Source: Streptomyces sp. NBC_00285
GTDB taxonomy: Bacteria > Actinomycetota > Actinomycetes > Streptomycetales > Streptomycetaceae
Direction of reading: 5' to 3'
NCBI RefSeq assembly: GCF_036174265.1
Contig: NZ_CP108055.1
Span: 5,642,001-5,706,000 of the forward strand
Length of the DNA: 64,000 bases
A model generated the notes under the pieces. The model worked only from the letters and a program-made list of their open reading frames with translations, was not told the DNA's origin and did not search any database. The translations under genes and the position numbers were made by a program. Each line of letters starts with the position of its first letter. The stretch's first letter is position 1. Below, one piece after another: positions 38,469 through 46,544 of the stretch.

Positions 38469-39137
38469 ATGAACAACTCCGTCATGAACACCGTCCGGTT
38501 GCTCGGGGCGGGCCTGCGCGCCCTCCTCGTGCTGACCCTGGTGACCGGGGTGATCTACCCGCTCGTCGTCACCGGCGTCGCCCAGGGGCTGTTCAGCGAC
38601 AAGGCGGACGGCTCCGAGATCAGGGCGAACGGCAAGGTCGTCGGCTCCTCACTCATCGGCCAGGCGTACAACCTGCCGCTGAAGAAGGGCCAGGAGACGC
38701 CGGCACCCGACCTGAAGTGGTTCCAGGGCCGCCCGCAGAACGGTCTCGGCTCCAACAGCGTCAACACCCGGTACAAGCTGATCCTGTCCGGCGCGACCAA
38801 CCGGTCCGCCGACAACAAGGACCTCATCGCCTGGGTGACCGCCGCCAAGGCCGCCGTGGTCAAGGACAACTCGACCGCCGGCCACCCGGTCAGGCCCTCC
38901 CAGGTGCCCGCCGACGCGGTGACGTCCTCCGGTTCCGGCCTGGACCCGGACATCTCCCCGGCCTACGCGGACCTCCAGGTCCACCGGGTCGCCGAGAGGA
39001 ACGGCCTGACCGTCGCCCAGGTGCAGAACCTGGTCGACGAGCACACCGACGGCCGCACCCTCGGCTTCATCGGGGAGCCCCGGGTGAACGTGCTCGAACT
39101 CGACATCGCGCTCCGGGCACTCGTGGCGAAGAGCTGA
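38469..39137 (+). CDS. kdpC: Potassium-transporting ATPase KdpC subunit
   Basis: 222-residue single-span subunit that assists ATP binding and complex assembly. Membrane helix about 13-36, then an extracytoplasmic domain with LIGQ, WFQGRPQ, SGSGLDPDISPAYA and RVNVLELDIAL, all typical. ATG at 38469. A hairpin follows the gene. Confidence 0.96.
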   Translation: MNNSVMNTVRLLGAGLRALLVLTLVTGVIYPLVVTGVAQGLFSDKADGSEIRANGKVVGSSLIGQAYNLPLKKGQETPAPDLKWFQGRPQNGLGSNSVNTRYKLILSGATNRSADNKDLIAWVTAAKAAVVKDNSTAGHPVRPSQVPADAVTSSGSGLDPDISPAYADLQVHRVAERNGLTVAQVQNLVDEHTDGRTLGFIGEPRVNVLELDIALRALVAKS

Positions 39138-39155
39138 TGGCGTTACCCGACCCGC

Positions 39156-39201
39156 GCGGGAGCCGGCGGCCGGTGACAGTACCGGTGCCGTCGGCTCCCG
39201 C
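39156..39201 (+). terminator. Hairpin between kdpC and kdpE
   Basis: 10-bp arms (39156-39165 with 39192-39201) enclosing a smaller inverted repeat. Probably a partial terminator, so kdpE may depend on read-through or its own promoter. Confidence 0.5.
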
Positions 39202-39230
39202 CGCCGCGCACGACAGGAAGGCGCACGTCC

Positions 39231-39914
39231 ATGACACGGGTGCTGGTGGTGGAGGACGACCCGCAGCTCGTACGGGCCCTCATCATCAATCTCCGGGCAC
39301 GCCGGTACGGGGTCGACGCGGCCCCCGACGGCGCCACCGCGCTGCGGCTCGCGGCCGCCCGGCAACCCGACGTCGTGATGCTCGACCTGGGTCTGCCCGA
39401 CATGGACGGTGTGGAGGTCATCAAGGGCCTGCGAGGCTGGACCAGGGTGCCGATCCTGGTGCTGTCCGCCCGCCAGGGCTCCGAGGAGAAGGTCGCCGCG
39501 CTGGACGCCGGCGCCGACGACTACGTCACCAAGCCGTTCAGCATGGACGAACTCCTCGCCCGGCTGCGGGCCGCGGTCCGCCGTACCGAGGACGTGCCGC
39601 TCGGCGCCGGGACGACGCTCGTCGAGACGGCGGACTTCGTCATCGACCTGCTCGCCAAGAGGGCCGTACGGGGCGGCCGCGACGTACGCCTCACCCCGAC
39701 CGAATGGCACCTGCTGGAGATCCTGGTCACCAGCCCGGGACGCCTGATCACACAGAAACACCTGCTCCAGGAGGTCTGGGGCGTCTCCCAGAGCAACAAG
39801 ACCAACTACCTGCGCGTCTACATGGCCCAACTGCGCCGCAAGCTGGAAGCGGACCCCGCCCACCCCCGCTACCTGATCACCGAGCCGGGCATGGGCTACC
39901 GCTTCGAAGGGTGA
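39231..39914 (+). CDS. kdpE: KdpE-like OmpR-family response regulator
   Basis: 227-residue two-component regulator. Receiver domain 1-120 with phosphoacceptor Asp52 (MLDLGLPDMDG) and Lys101 (TKPFS); C-terminal winged helix about 130-225 with TPTEWHLLEIL and YLRVYMAQLRRKLE. KdpE activates kdp transcription under K+ limitation. No sensor kinase gene (kdpD) is next to it or anywhere in the window, which is unusual. It is the natural candidate for the CGTMARG repeats upstream. Confidence 0.9.
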   Translation: MTRVLVVEDDPQLVRALIINLRARRYGVDAAPDGATALRLAAARQPDVVMLDLGLPDMDGVEVIKGLRGWTRVPILVLSARQGSEEKVAALDAGADDYVTKPFSMDELLARLRAAVRRTEDVPLGAGTTLVETADFVIDLLAKRAVRGGRDVRLTPTEWHLLEILVTSPGRLITQKHLLQEVWGVSQSNKTNYLRVYMAQLRRKLEADPAHPRYLITEPGMGYRFEG

Positions 39915-39947
39915 ACTCGCCGGGGCCTCTCCGACAGCCCGGTCGGG

Positions 39948-41378
39948 TCAGCTCGTCAGACGGAAGGTGGCGTCGCTGCGTCCCGTCGCGGTGGTGATCG
40001 TCTCGAGCTTGAGCTGGAAGGCGTAGTGGCGGATGTAGCGGTCGGGGTGGTTGTACGACTGGTACGAGGACCAGGTGGCGTCGGCGAGTCCGGCGACCTG
40101 CCGGAAGGTGGCGTCCTCGGCGAACCGGGTGGTGCCGTCGTTGCGCACGAGCTGGAAGTCGGCTCCGTCGCTGCGCAGGTAGTGGCCGGGGAAGTTGACC
40201 GACTCGAAGGAGACGGTGCCGGAGCCGGCCAGGCCGGGGCGCGGCCGGAACCTGGCGTCGTCGTCGGTGACGTTCTGGTCGATGCGGACGTCGAAGTCGG
40301 TGTGCCGCACGTAGCGGTCCTGGAAGTTGAAGGACTGCAGCCGCTTGGCCGGGACGTTGGCCCAGCGGGCCTGGATCCGGGCGTCCTCTGCGGCCGTCAG
40401 GTTCAGGATCGAGCCGTGGCGCTTCTTGGTGCCGCCCATGGAGTAGGTGCCCGACGTCGGGAGGTGGTAGGTGCCGACGGCGGACGGGTTGGTCGTCGCG
40501 ACCGGCATGTATCCCTTTCCGGCCGCGTACTGGTCGAGGTAGAGCGTCCACTCGTTGCGGTCGCGGAACTTCATCCACATCGGGCCCTCGACCTGGGAGC
40601 CGGTCAGACCGATGCCGGAGAGGTTGCCGATGGTGGTCCAGGTGCCGAGGATCGAGTTGCTGCCTTCGAGGGTGATCTGGCCGTCGCCGGAGGCGCGTAC
40701 GTAGCGGTAGGCACCGGTGCCGGAGGGGACCTCGACGATCTGGGTGTCGATGATGCCCTGTGTGCCGGGGCGGTCGATGTAGACCTGCGGGGTCGTGATG
40801 GTGTGGAAGTCGGAGGTGCGGGCGTAGTAGATGCGGTGCTTCAGTACGCCGTTGAGGGTGGCGTTGGTCGCCCAGTACATGACGTAGTCGTTGGTGGCCG
40901 GGTCCCAGATCGCCTCCGGGGCCCAGGCGTTGCGCCCGTCGGGGATGGCGCCGGCGACATTGAGCAGCCACGGCTGGGACCACGTGACCAGGTCCGTCGA
41001 CTCCCACACCACGAGGTTGCGGCTGCCGTTGGACATGGAGTCCGGCCACGACTGCCCGCAGCCTATGCACAGGTCGGTCGCGATGATCCAGTACCTGCTC
41101 CCGTCGGGAGAGCGGACCAGGGCGGGGTCACGCACCCCACGCGTGCCCACGGTCGAACGCAGTGTCATCCCACCGCCGTTGAGGTCGGACCAGTTCAGGC
41201 CGTCCGCGCTGTACGAGAAGTACATCTGCTGACCGGTCGACCCCTCCCCGATGAAGTGCGTCATCAGGTACCCCGGGTCAGCGGCGGCAGCCCGCTGGGG
41301 TGTGGTCACGACTTGGGCGGCGAAGAGCAGACAGGCGGCGACGAATATCGCTGCCAGCCGGGAGAGAACTGCAGGCAT
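39948..41378 (-). CDS. Secreted arabinofuranosidase, GH43 with CBM42 (AbfB) domain
   Basis: 476-residue secreted protein. Signal peptide about 1-35 (IFVAACLLFAAQVVTTPQRAAA). Five-bladed GH43 domain about 38-325, with VRDPALV holding a catalytic Asp and ERVN-like acids not all assignable. C-terminal AbfB-type arabinose-binding domain about 335-475 with repeated RYVRHTDF, HYLRSDG and RYIRHYAF blocks. Releases or binds arabinofuranose side chains of plant hemicellulose. ATG at 41378. An inverted repeat at 41675-41690 lies upstream. Confidence 0.88.
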   Translation of the reverse strand: MPAVLSRLAAIFVAACLLFAAQVVTTPQRAAAADPGYLMTHFIGEGSTGQQMYFSYSADGLNWSDLNGGGMTLRSTVGTRGVRDPALVRSPDGSRYWIIATDLCIGCGQSWPDSMSNGSRNLVVWESTDLVTWSQPWLLNVAGAIPDGRNAWAPEAIWDPATNDYVMYWATNATLNGVLKHRIYYARTSDFHTITTPQVYIDRPGTQGIIDTQIVEVPSGTGAYRYVRASGDGQITLEGSNSILGTWTTIGNLSGIGLTGSQVEGPMWMKFRDRNEWTLYLDQYAAGKGYMPVATTNPSAVGTYHLPTSGTYSMGGTKKRHGSILNLTAAEDARIQARWANVPAKRLQSFNFQDRYVRHTDFDVRIDQNVTDDDARFRPRPGLAGSGTVSFESVNFPGHYLRSDGADFQLVRNDGTTRFAEDATFRQVAGLADATWSSYQSYNHPDRYIRHYAFQLKLETITTATGRSDATFRLTS

Positions 41379-41924
41379 ATGCGTTCCTGTTCTGAGTGCA
41401 GTGCAGAGCAGAGCAGCGATGGGACGCAGGTGAGGTGGCGGGTGGGGCCCGGCGTCCGTGCCGGTGGGGAGGTACCGGCTCCGGGGGTGTGGAACGTCGT
41501 GTGGAGCTGCGTGGTCAGGGGCCGAGGGGTCGCGGATTTCGCGTGGGCGCGGCAGGGGCCGGAACCCCGCGACGGCGGGCCGGGTGACGAGACAGCGGAG
41601 AGGGCCGACAGGGCTGTCACAGAAGTGCGACGGCGACGGGCGTTCAGCGCGGGCCACCCCTTCTACCAGCCATGGTTCGAAAAATCGAACGCCGTTCGCA
41701 GGTTCGTGCAGAAGATAAATGTCGGCTGAGGGTTCGTCAATGGAACTGGCTGGTTCGGTCCCGAACCCACCAACCTGACCACTCTCCGCGGTGGAATCCC
41801 CCGCGCTCCACCCCCTTGAACCGCGCACACCTCACGGAGGACCACCGGCCATGCCAGGTCCTCACCGGCCGGCCGGCGTGCTCCTCTCAGGTGTCGCCGA
41901 AGGAGTCCGTCCGGGAACCCGGTG
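41379..41924. other. Intergenic region upstream of the GH43 gene
   Basis: 546 bp between the LuxR-type regulator stop and the GH43 start. Less G+C-biased than neighbours, with the palindrome at 41675. Open frames on both strands do not look like proteins. Confidence 0.5.
41675..41690. promoter_or_regulatory. Palindromic operator candidate
   Basis: GTTCGA-AAAA-TCGAAC, a perfect 6-bp inverted repeat with an A-rich centre, about 300 bp upstream of the GH43 start. May bind a sugar-responsive repressor; the regulator is unknown. Confidence 0.35.
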
Positions 41925-42920
41925 TCAAGGCCGGGTCGGGAGCCAGCCCTGCTGAACGGCGCGTACGCCGGCCTCGAAGCGGCTGCGTGCGCCGAGGCGG
42001 TCCATCAGTTCGGAGGCGATCCGCCGGGCCGTGCGATGCGACACCCCGAGCCGCTTGGCGATCGCCTCGTCGGTGTGCCCCTCGGCCAGTAGGCGCAGGG
42101 CGGTCGCCTGCTGGCCGGTGAGCCCGTTCGGATCGGTGGGGACGACCTGCCCGAGCGGCTGGGCGGCCTCCCAGGTGGCCTCGAAGAGCGCGCACAGCGC
42201 GGTGAGTGTGCCCTGCCCGGTCAGGAGGACCGCGCCGGCGGCGGTGTCGTCGCTGTTGACCGAGATCATGGCGATCCGCCGGTCCATGAGGATCATCCGT
42301 GTCGGCAGCGACGGCACCGTGCGGACCTGGCCACCCAGCCGGGCCAGCCAGTCGGCGTGTTCCACGGTGGGCCGGCTGGTGCGGACGCTGTCGAGGTAGA
42401 TCGTGCGCATGCGTACCCCGCGGGCGAGCAGATCCTGGTTGAGCGGCCGTGAAGCGGCCATGTTCTCGGCGGTCTGCGGCCCGCCCGGGGCGAAGGCCAG
42501 GAATTCCTCGCTCACCTCACGGGTGAGCACGGCCAGCCGGTCGCGTATGTGGTCGAGGCCGACCAGTTGCTCCACGTCGGGATGGCTGGTGGCCGGACGG
42601 AGCTCTGCGTACTCGGAGATGAGCTGGGCCGCGGCGGCCCGCGAGGCTTCCAGGCGCTGTTGGTGGGCCGCCAGTTGTGCCTGCTGCCGGGCCATCAGGA
42701 TCTCCATCCCGATGTCCGGGGAGACGGCCCGGAGCCGACCCGCGTCTCCGGCGGCGGGGCGCACCAGAGCCAGCTCACTCAGTGTGTCGAGCGCCTCTCG
42801 CACCTGTTCCTCTGGCACCCCTACGGAATCGGCGAGGGCCGCGACACCGGCGGCCGGCTGTCTGAGCATGGCGCGGTACACCGTCTCGCCGACGGAGTCG
42901 AGTCCGAGTGTGGTCAGCAT
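41925..42920 (-). CDS. TrmB/LuxR-type transcriptional regulator
   Basis: 331-residue regulator. N-terminal TrmB-like winged helix (about 5-65, VGETVYRAMLRQP, GVAALADSVGVPEEQVREAL), a middle ligand-binding-like domain with a helical linker, and a C-terminal LuxR helix-turn-helix (about 270-325, LTGQQATALRLLAEGHTDEA, KRLGVSHRTARRI). ATG at 42920 chosen (MLTTLGLD); 42950 is in frame. This protein type is often beside small secreted peptides in Streptomyces, and one lies at 43561. Target genes unknown. Confidence 0.85.
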   Translation of the reverse strand: MLTTLGLDSVGETVYRAMLRQPAAGVAALADSVGVPEEQVREALDTLSELALVRPAAGDAGRLRAVSPDIGMEILMARQQAQLAAHQQRLEASRAAAAQLISEYAELRPATSHPDVEQLVGLDHIRDRLAVLTREVSEEFLAFAPGGPQTAENMAASRPLNQDLLARGVRMRTIYLDSVRTSRPTVEHADWLARLGGQVRTVPSLPTRMILMDRRIAMISVNSDDTAAGAVLLTGQGTLTALCALFEATWEAAQPLGQVVPTDPNGLTGQQATALRLLAEGHTDEAIAKRLGVSHRTARRIASELMDRLGARSRFEAGVRAVQQGWLPTRP

Positions 42921-43081
42921 GCGGTCCCCCAGTATTCCTGAACGGAACATCCCCTTGTTCGAACGAGATCTTCGCAGAGGGGTGCGGGATCGTCACCAGG
43001 GAAGGACGGAACGGGCCCCGGCCGCAACCGGCCTGCCGCGGCACTGTCAGGCCGACAGCAACCGCTGAGACTCTGGAGCCC

Positions 43082-43390
43082 ATGTACCTCGTCCACGCGC
43101 ACCTGGCTCTGCCTCCGGGTGAACAACTGCCCCCGGACATCGCGGCTTTGGTGCGCTCCGCGATCAGTGCCGGCGACCGTGTCGAGCACGTCGCCGTACA
43201 CATCCGTCCCGGGTCCGGACTCACGCTCGGCTTCTACGTGCTGGCCGGTGGGCTCGAGGAGGCGGAGGAGCGGGCGGTTCGGGTCTGCGACCGACTCCTG
43301 CGAGAGGTACCGCAGTTGGCGACGGCCCGGCTGACCGGGGCCGGGGTGCCGCTGATGCCGCTGGCCTTCGCGCCGCAGCCGGTCGACTGA
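43082..43390 (+). CDS. Hypothetical 102-residue protein
   Basis: Small soluble alpha/beta protein (starts MYLVHAHLALPPGEQL). The pattern EHVAVHIRPGSGLTLGFYVL then EEAERAVRVCDRLL suggests a ferredoxin-like fold, but no family is recognised. It diverges from the LuxR-type regulator, sharing a 161-bp promoter region, and precedes the DAGWQ-repeat peptide gene, so it may belong to the same unit. Confidence 0.7.
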   Translation: MYLVHAHLALPPGEQLPPDIAALVRSAISAGDRVEHVAVHIRPGSGLTLGFYVLAGGLEEAEERAVRVCDRLLREVPQLATARLTGAGVPLMPLAFAPQPVD

Positions 43391-43560
43391 AGCGGCCCGT
43401 GTGGACACATGAGTCCAAGGCCCTTTCCGTCCATCCCTGAACTCTGTTCACAGGCCTGAGCTGCGACGAAGCTATCGATCACCGGCCGGCCGAAGCGTCA
43501 CCGCGGGACGCGAGGCAGACCGGACACCGCAGTTCACCTCCGGAAGGAATGGAAACAGCC

Positions 43561-43758
43561 ATGCTTCGCACCCGCATCGCCAAGGCCGCCGCGGTCGCCT
43601 CCTTCGTCATCGTGGCGGCACTCACCGGCCCGGCCATCGCGTTCCCGTCCGAGGCTGACGCGGCTGCGACCTCCTCCGTTCTCGCGGACGCCGGCTGGCA
43701 GGTCGCCCCGGCTGACGCCGGCTGGCAGGTCACTCCGGCGGATGCCGGCTGGCAGTAG
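43561..43758 (+). CDS. Secreted peptide with DAGWQ repeats
   Basis: 65-residue protein. Signal peptide about 1-27 (VASFVIVAALTGPAIA), then a short linker and three near-identical units ADAGWQVAP, ADAGWQVTP and ADAGWQ at the very C terminus (43684-43755). GGAAGGA precedes it; an ATG at 43549 in frame adds META. The mature product of about 35 residues ends with Gln. Secreted signal peptide or wall-binding peptide are both possible; no family known to me. Gene context: next to a LuxR-type regulator. Confidence 0.75.
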   Translation: MLRTRIAKAAAVASFVIVAALTGPAIAFPSEADAAATSSVLADAGWQVAPADAGWQVTPADAGWQ

Positions 43759-43821
43759 TCCGCTCGCGACCGCCCCTCACCCCAAACGGTCCTTCGTGCA
43801 CCAACGCCCGCCCGTAGGTGC

Positions 43822-44328
43822 CTCTACTACGGCCGCCTGTCCACCGGTGCCTTGTACTGGTACAAGGACGCCAACCCGACCGACGGCTCCGGTTCCGACA
43901 TCTCGTACCACCTCGACGACCCGGTCAACACCCGGGGCTGGAGGCAGAAGCTGCTGTCCGCCCAGCCGGGCACCTACACCTGCACCACCCCCACGGACAC
44001 GGTCGACCGCGACAACATCACCGAGGTCAAGGCCGCCGGCCGGCAGCTGATGAACAACAAGGACGCCTCCTGGGCCACCTCCGCGCAATGGGCCTGCCTG
44101 GAGACGCTCTGGGACCACGAGAGCAACTGGCGCTGGAACGCGACGAACCCGTCGTCCGGTGCCTACGGCGTTCCGCAGGCGCTGCCCGCCACCAAGATGG
44201 ACGTCGCGGGCGACGACTGGAAGCAGAACCCCCTCACCCAGATCAAGTGGGGTCTGAGCTACATCGACGGCCGCTACGGCTCCCCGTGCAACGCCTGGAA
44301 CTTCTGGCAGGCGAACAACTGGTACTGA
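43822..44328 (+). pseudogene. Truncated tachylectin-like/lysozyme-fold protein
   Basis: The reading frame begins in the middle of a domain: LYYGRLSTGALYWYKDANPT matches the last blade of the tachylectin-like propeller in 44766-46055 (LYYGRTNGGMYWYHDSDPT). It is followed by a transglycosylase/lysozyme-like domain (about 78-169: AWACLETLWDHESNW-like block, SGAYGVPQALP, SYIDGRYGSP). The signal peptide and most of the propeller are missing. The frame is continuous with the peptide gene after its TAG (43756). A TTG at 43852 is the only start candidate. Probably a deletion remnant. Confidence 0.7.
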
Positions 44329-44338
44329 TACCGGCGGA

Positions 44339-44389
44339 CGCGAAATGGGCGGTGCCCCCTCGAACCGAGGGGGCACCGCCCATTTCGCG
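44339..44389. terminator. Strong bidirectional terminator
   Basis: Perfect 24-bp stem (44339-44362 with 44366-44389) and a 3-nt loop, 10 bp after the stop at 44328. Confidence 0.8.
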
Positions 44390-44717
44390 TAGGTGCAGGC
44401 GTAGGCGGACGGGAATTCGGTCCGCCTGGACCTGGACGCAGTCGGTCCTCGGCGAGCCCTTGGACTCGACCGCACTGCTCACGGTGGTCCGGACGGTGCC
44501 GTCGCACGTCCGGGTGCCGTCGTCGGGTGTGCCGGCCGCCGCCCCGTACTCGCGGTCCGTGACGTGCGCGGTGGTGCCGAAGCCGCCCTGGCCCTCTCCG
44601 TGTACGTCACACCAGCACGACCTGGGCGTCCTCGTCGGCGGTGCGCACGCGCACGTCTGGCAGCCGACGCCGGTCCTGGACGGGCGGACCGCGAGCACGG
44701 TAGGGGAAACGCGAGAG
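44390..44717. other. Intergenic region, possible gene remnant
   Basis: An open frame on the minus strand (from 44698) has some protein-like stretches (HVTDREYGAAAGTPDDG) but crosses the terminator and has no recognised relatives. I do not call a gene. Confidence 0.3.
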
Positions 44718-44741
44718 GGCCCCGCCGGGATCGGCGGGGCC
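44718..44741 (-). terminator. Terminator of tachylectin-like gene
   Basis: 10-bp G+C stem (44718-44727 with 44732-44741) and a GGAT loop, 24 bp after the stop of 44766-46055. Confidence 0.65.
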
Positions 44742-44765
44742 TTCGAGGCAGGTGGTGGGGGCGCG

Positions 44766-46055
44766 TCAGGCGATCTTGTCGTAGCGCAGGGCGATGTAGG
44801 ACGAGGCCGGGTGGCTGTCGATGGTGCCGCTGTAGACGTTCGCGGTCGAGTAGTTCATGTCCGAGGACGGGCTGCCCTCGGAGTAGTAGTAGAAGGAGCC
44901 GGCGTCCTGGTCCTTCCAGCCCGCGAAGAGGACCACGTGCCCCTCGCTGCTGGAGTTCAGCGCGTCACCGGGCCGGAGGTCGGCCTTGGAGATCTGCGTG
45001 CCCGCGCTGGGGAGGGACTGGGTCGTCAGCGAGGTGGTGAGGTGCCAGGCCATGGAGACGAAGCCGGAGCAGTCGGTGCGGTAGGAGTGGTCGCCGTCGA
45101 CGTCGCTCGCGTAGGCGCTCTGGCTGTACTGGACGTTGCGGCTGTACCAGTTCTTGGCTCGGTCGATGACCTCGTTGCGGTAGATCGTGCCGCCCTGGAC
45201 GGACTTCGGCGGGGCCGGCGCCACGTAGGCGCAGTTGTCCGCGTAGGCCGACAGCAGGCTCTGGGTCCAGCCGGACGCGTCCACCGGGTCGCTGGGGTGG
45301 TACGCGATGTCGCTGCCGTCGCCGTCGGTCGGGTCCGAGTCGTGGTACCAGTACATGCCGCCGTTGGTACGGCCGTAGTAGAGGCCGCCGCCCGGCGAGG
45401 AGAGCGAGTCCACCCCCGACCAGCCGCTCGACTTCAGGACCGAGCGGTCCCAGTCGTTCACACCGTTGATCTTGTAGCTGAGCAGGCGGCCGTCCGAGGT
45501 CGTGGCGATGATGCGGTCGTCGCCCGCGGCGGCCAGCGTCTTGAGGACGAAGCCGGTGTCGATCACGACGTGCTGGCCTATGTGGGCCGGCCCTGTGGGC
45601 TTGTCCTGCGACACCAGGTACTGGTGGAGCTGCCCGTCGACCGTGCCGTAGAGGTGGCCGGCGCCGTCGTAGACCATCTTGTCGAAGGTCCAGCCGCCGT
45701 CCCAGATCTTGGCGACGCCGGCCACCGTGAGGGAGGTGTTGTTGGTCTGGACGTCGACGCGGTAGAGGTCACCGGCAGTCGAAGTGACCAGCACAGTGTT
45801 GAAGTTGAGGGTCGCCATCGCCTTGGGCGTGAAGCCGAGGTTCGGGCCGATGAGCGTCTTGACGCGGTCCCCGGTGTTCGGCTCGACCTGCGTGTACGTC
45901 AGCTTGCCGTCCGAAAGCGTGCCGTAGATCGACACGTTGCCGGTGCACGAGGCGACGGCCTGCGCGGCTCCACTGGAGACAGTGACCAGCCCGAGGGACA
46001 TCGCGCCGACGGCGAGCGCGGCGGATGTACGGCGGATGGTGTTGCTCAGCTTCAT
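44766..46055 (-). CDS. Secreted tachylectin-like propeller with NlpC/P60-like C-terminal domain
   Basis: 429-residue secreted protein. Signal peptide about 1-32 (ending AAQAVA). A tachylectin-2-like beta-propeller covers about 35-270 with repeating blades (YGTLSDGKLTYTQV, YGTVDGQLHQYLV, LYYGRTNGGMYWYHD). The C-terminal domain (about 285-429) has DCSGFVSMAWHL, with Cys as nucleophile, and GHVVLFAGW with the His, as in NlpC/P60 or CHAP amidases. Likely a wall-binding peptidoglycan or sugar-amide hydrolase. ATG at 46055 after AGGAGAG. Confidence 0.85.
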   Translation of the reverse strand: MKLSNTIRRTSAALAVGAMSLGLVTVSSGAAQAVASCTGNVSIYGTLSDGKLTYTQVEPNTGDRVKTLIGPNLGFTPKAMATLNFNTVLVTSTAGDLYRVDVQTNNTSLTVAGVAKIWDGGWTFDKMVYDGAGHLYGTVDGQLHQYLVSQDKPTGPAHIGQHVVIDTGFVLKTLAAAGDDRIIATTSDGRLLSYKINGVNDWDRSVLKSSGWSGVDSLSSPGGGLYYGRTNGGMYWYHDSDPTDGDGSDIAYHPSDPVDASGWTQSLLSAYADNCAYVAPAPPKSVQGGTIYRNEVIDRAKNWYSRNVQYSQSAYASDVDGDHSYRTDCSGFVSMAWHLTTSLTTQSLPSAGTQISKADLRPGDALNSSSEGHVVLFAGWKDQDAGSFYYYSEGSPSSDMNYSTANVYSGTIDSHPASSYIALRYDKIA

Positions 46056-46544
46056 GAGTCTCTCCTGCGGCATGGAAGTCGAGCGGGCGAAGGCACATCC
46101 CTGGCCCAGACAGCTGCCCTGCAGGTGCAGCTGTGAAGGATGTCGGGGGTGTGACGCCCGGTGGCAGTGACTACTTTCGCCGCAGGTCACGGGGGTTGGA
46201 AGAGAGATCGCCTGGACGCAAGCGTCCCTGGCCCGTAGCGTCCTGACGGGGCGTCGGCGCGCCGGAACCGGGCCGGTGAGGCGGTCGGTCGACGCCTTTC
46301 CTGGCCTTTCCTGGCCTTTCCTGGCCTCTCCTGGCGATCACCAAGGGATGGTCGCCGGTTACTCCAGGGCCTGGGCGGCGGCCCTCCCGCGCGTACGTGC
46401 GTGTGGGAGCGGCGTCCGCCCAGGGCCGACGCCGCTCCCACCCGCACGGCGCTTCATTTGGCCCCGGGGAACCCACCGGGCGACGCCCGACCTTCCCGTG
46501 CTACGTTGCGCCCCTTGATCGTGAAGGTTATGTGGGGGCCTTTC
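46056..46544. other. Divergent intergenic region with repeats
   Basis: 489 bp between two secreted-protein genes. Contains four 10-bp tandem units CCTTTCCTGG (46295-46334, last unit CCTCTCCTGG) and a 14-bp hairpin (46403-46416 with 46428-46441). No gene is seen. Confidence 0.6.
46295..46334. repeat. 10-bp tandem repeat, four units
   Basis: CCTTTCCTGG three times and CCTCTCCTGG once, head to tail. May vary by slippage. Confidence 0.8.

Noticed and set aside
46403..46441. Hairpin in the divergent gap as a terminator
   Set aside because: No gene reads into it from either side, so a terminator role is not supported; kept only as a repeat note.
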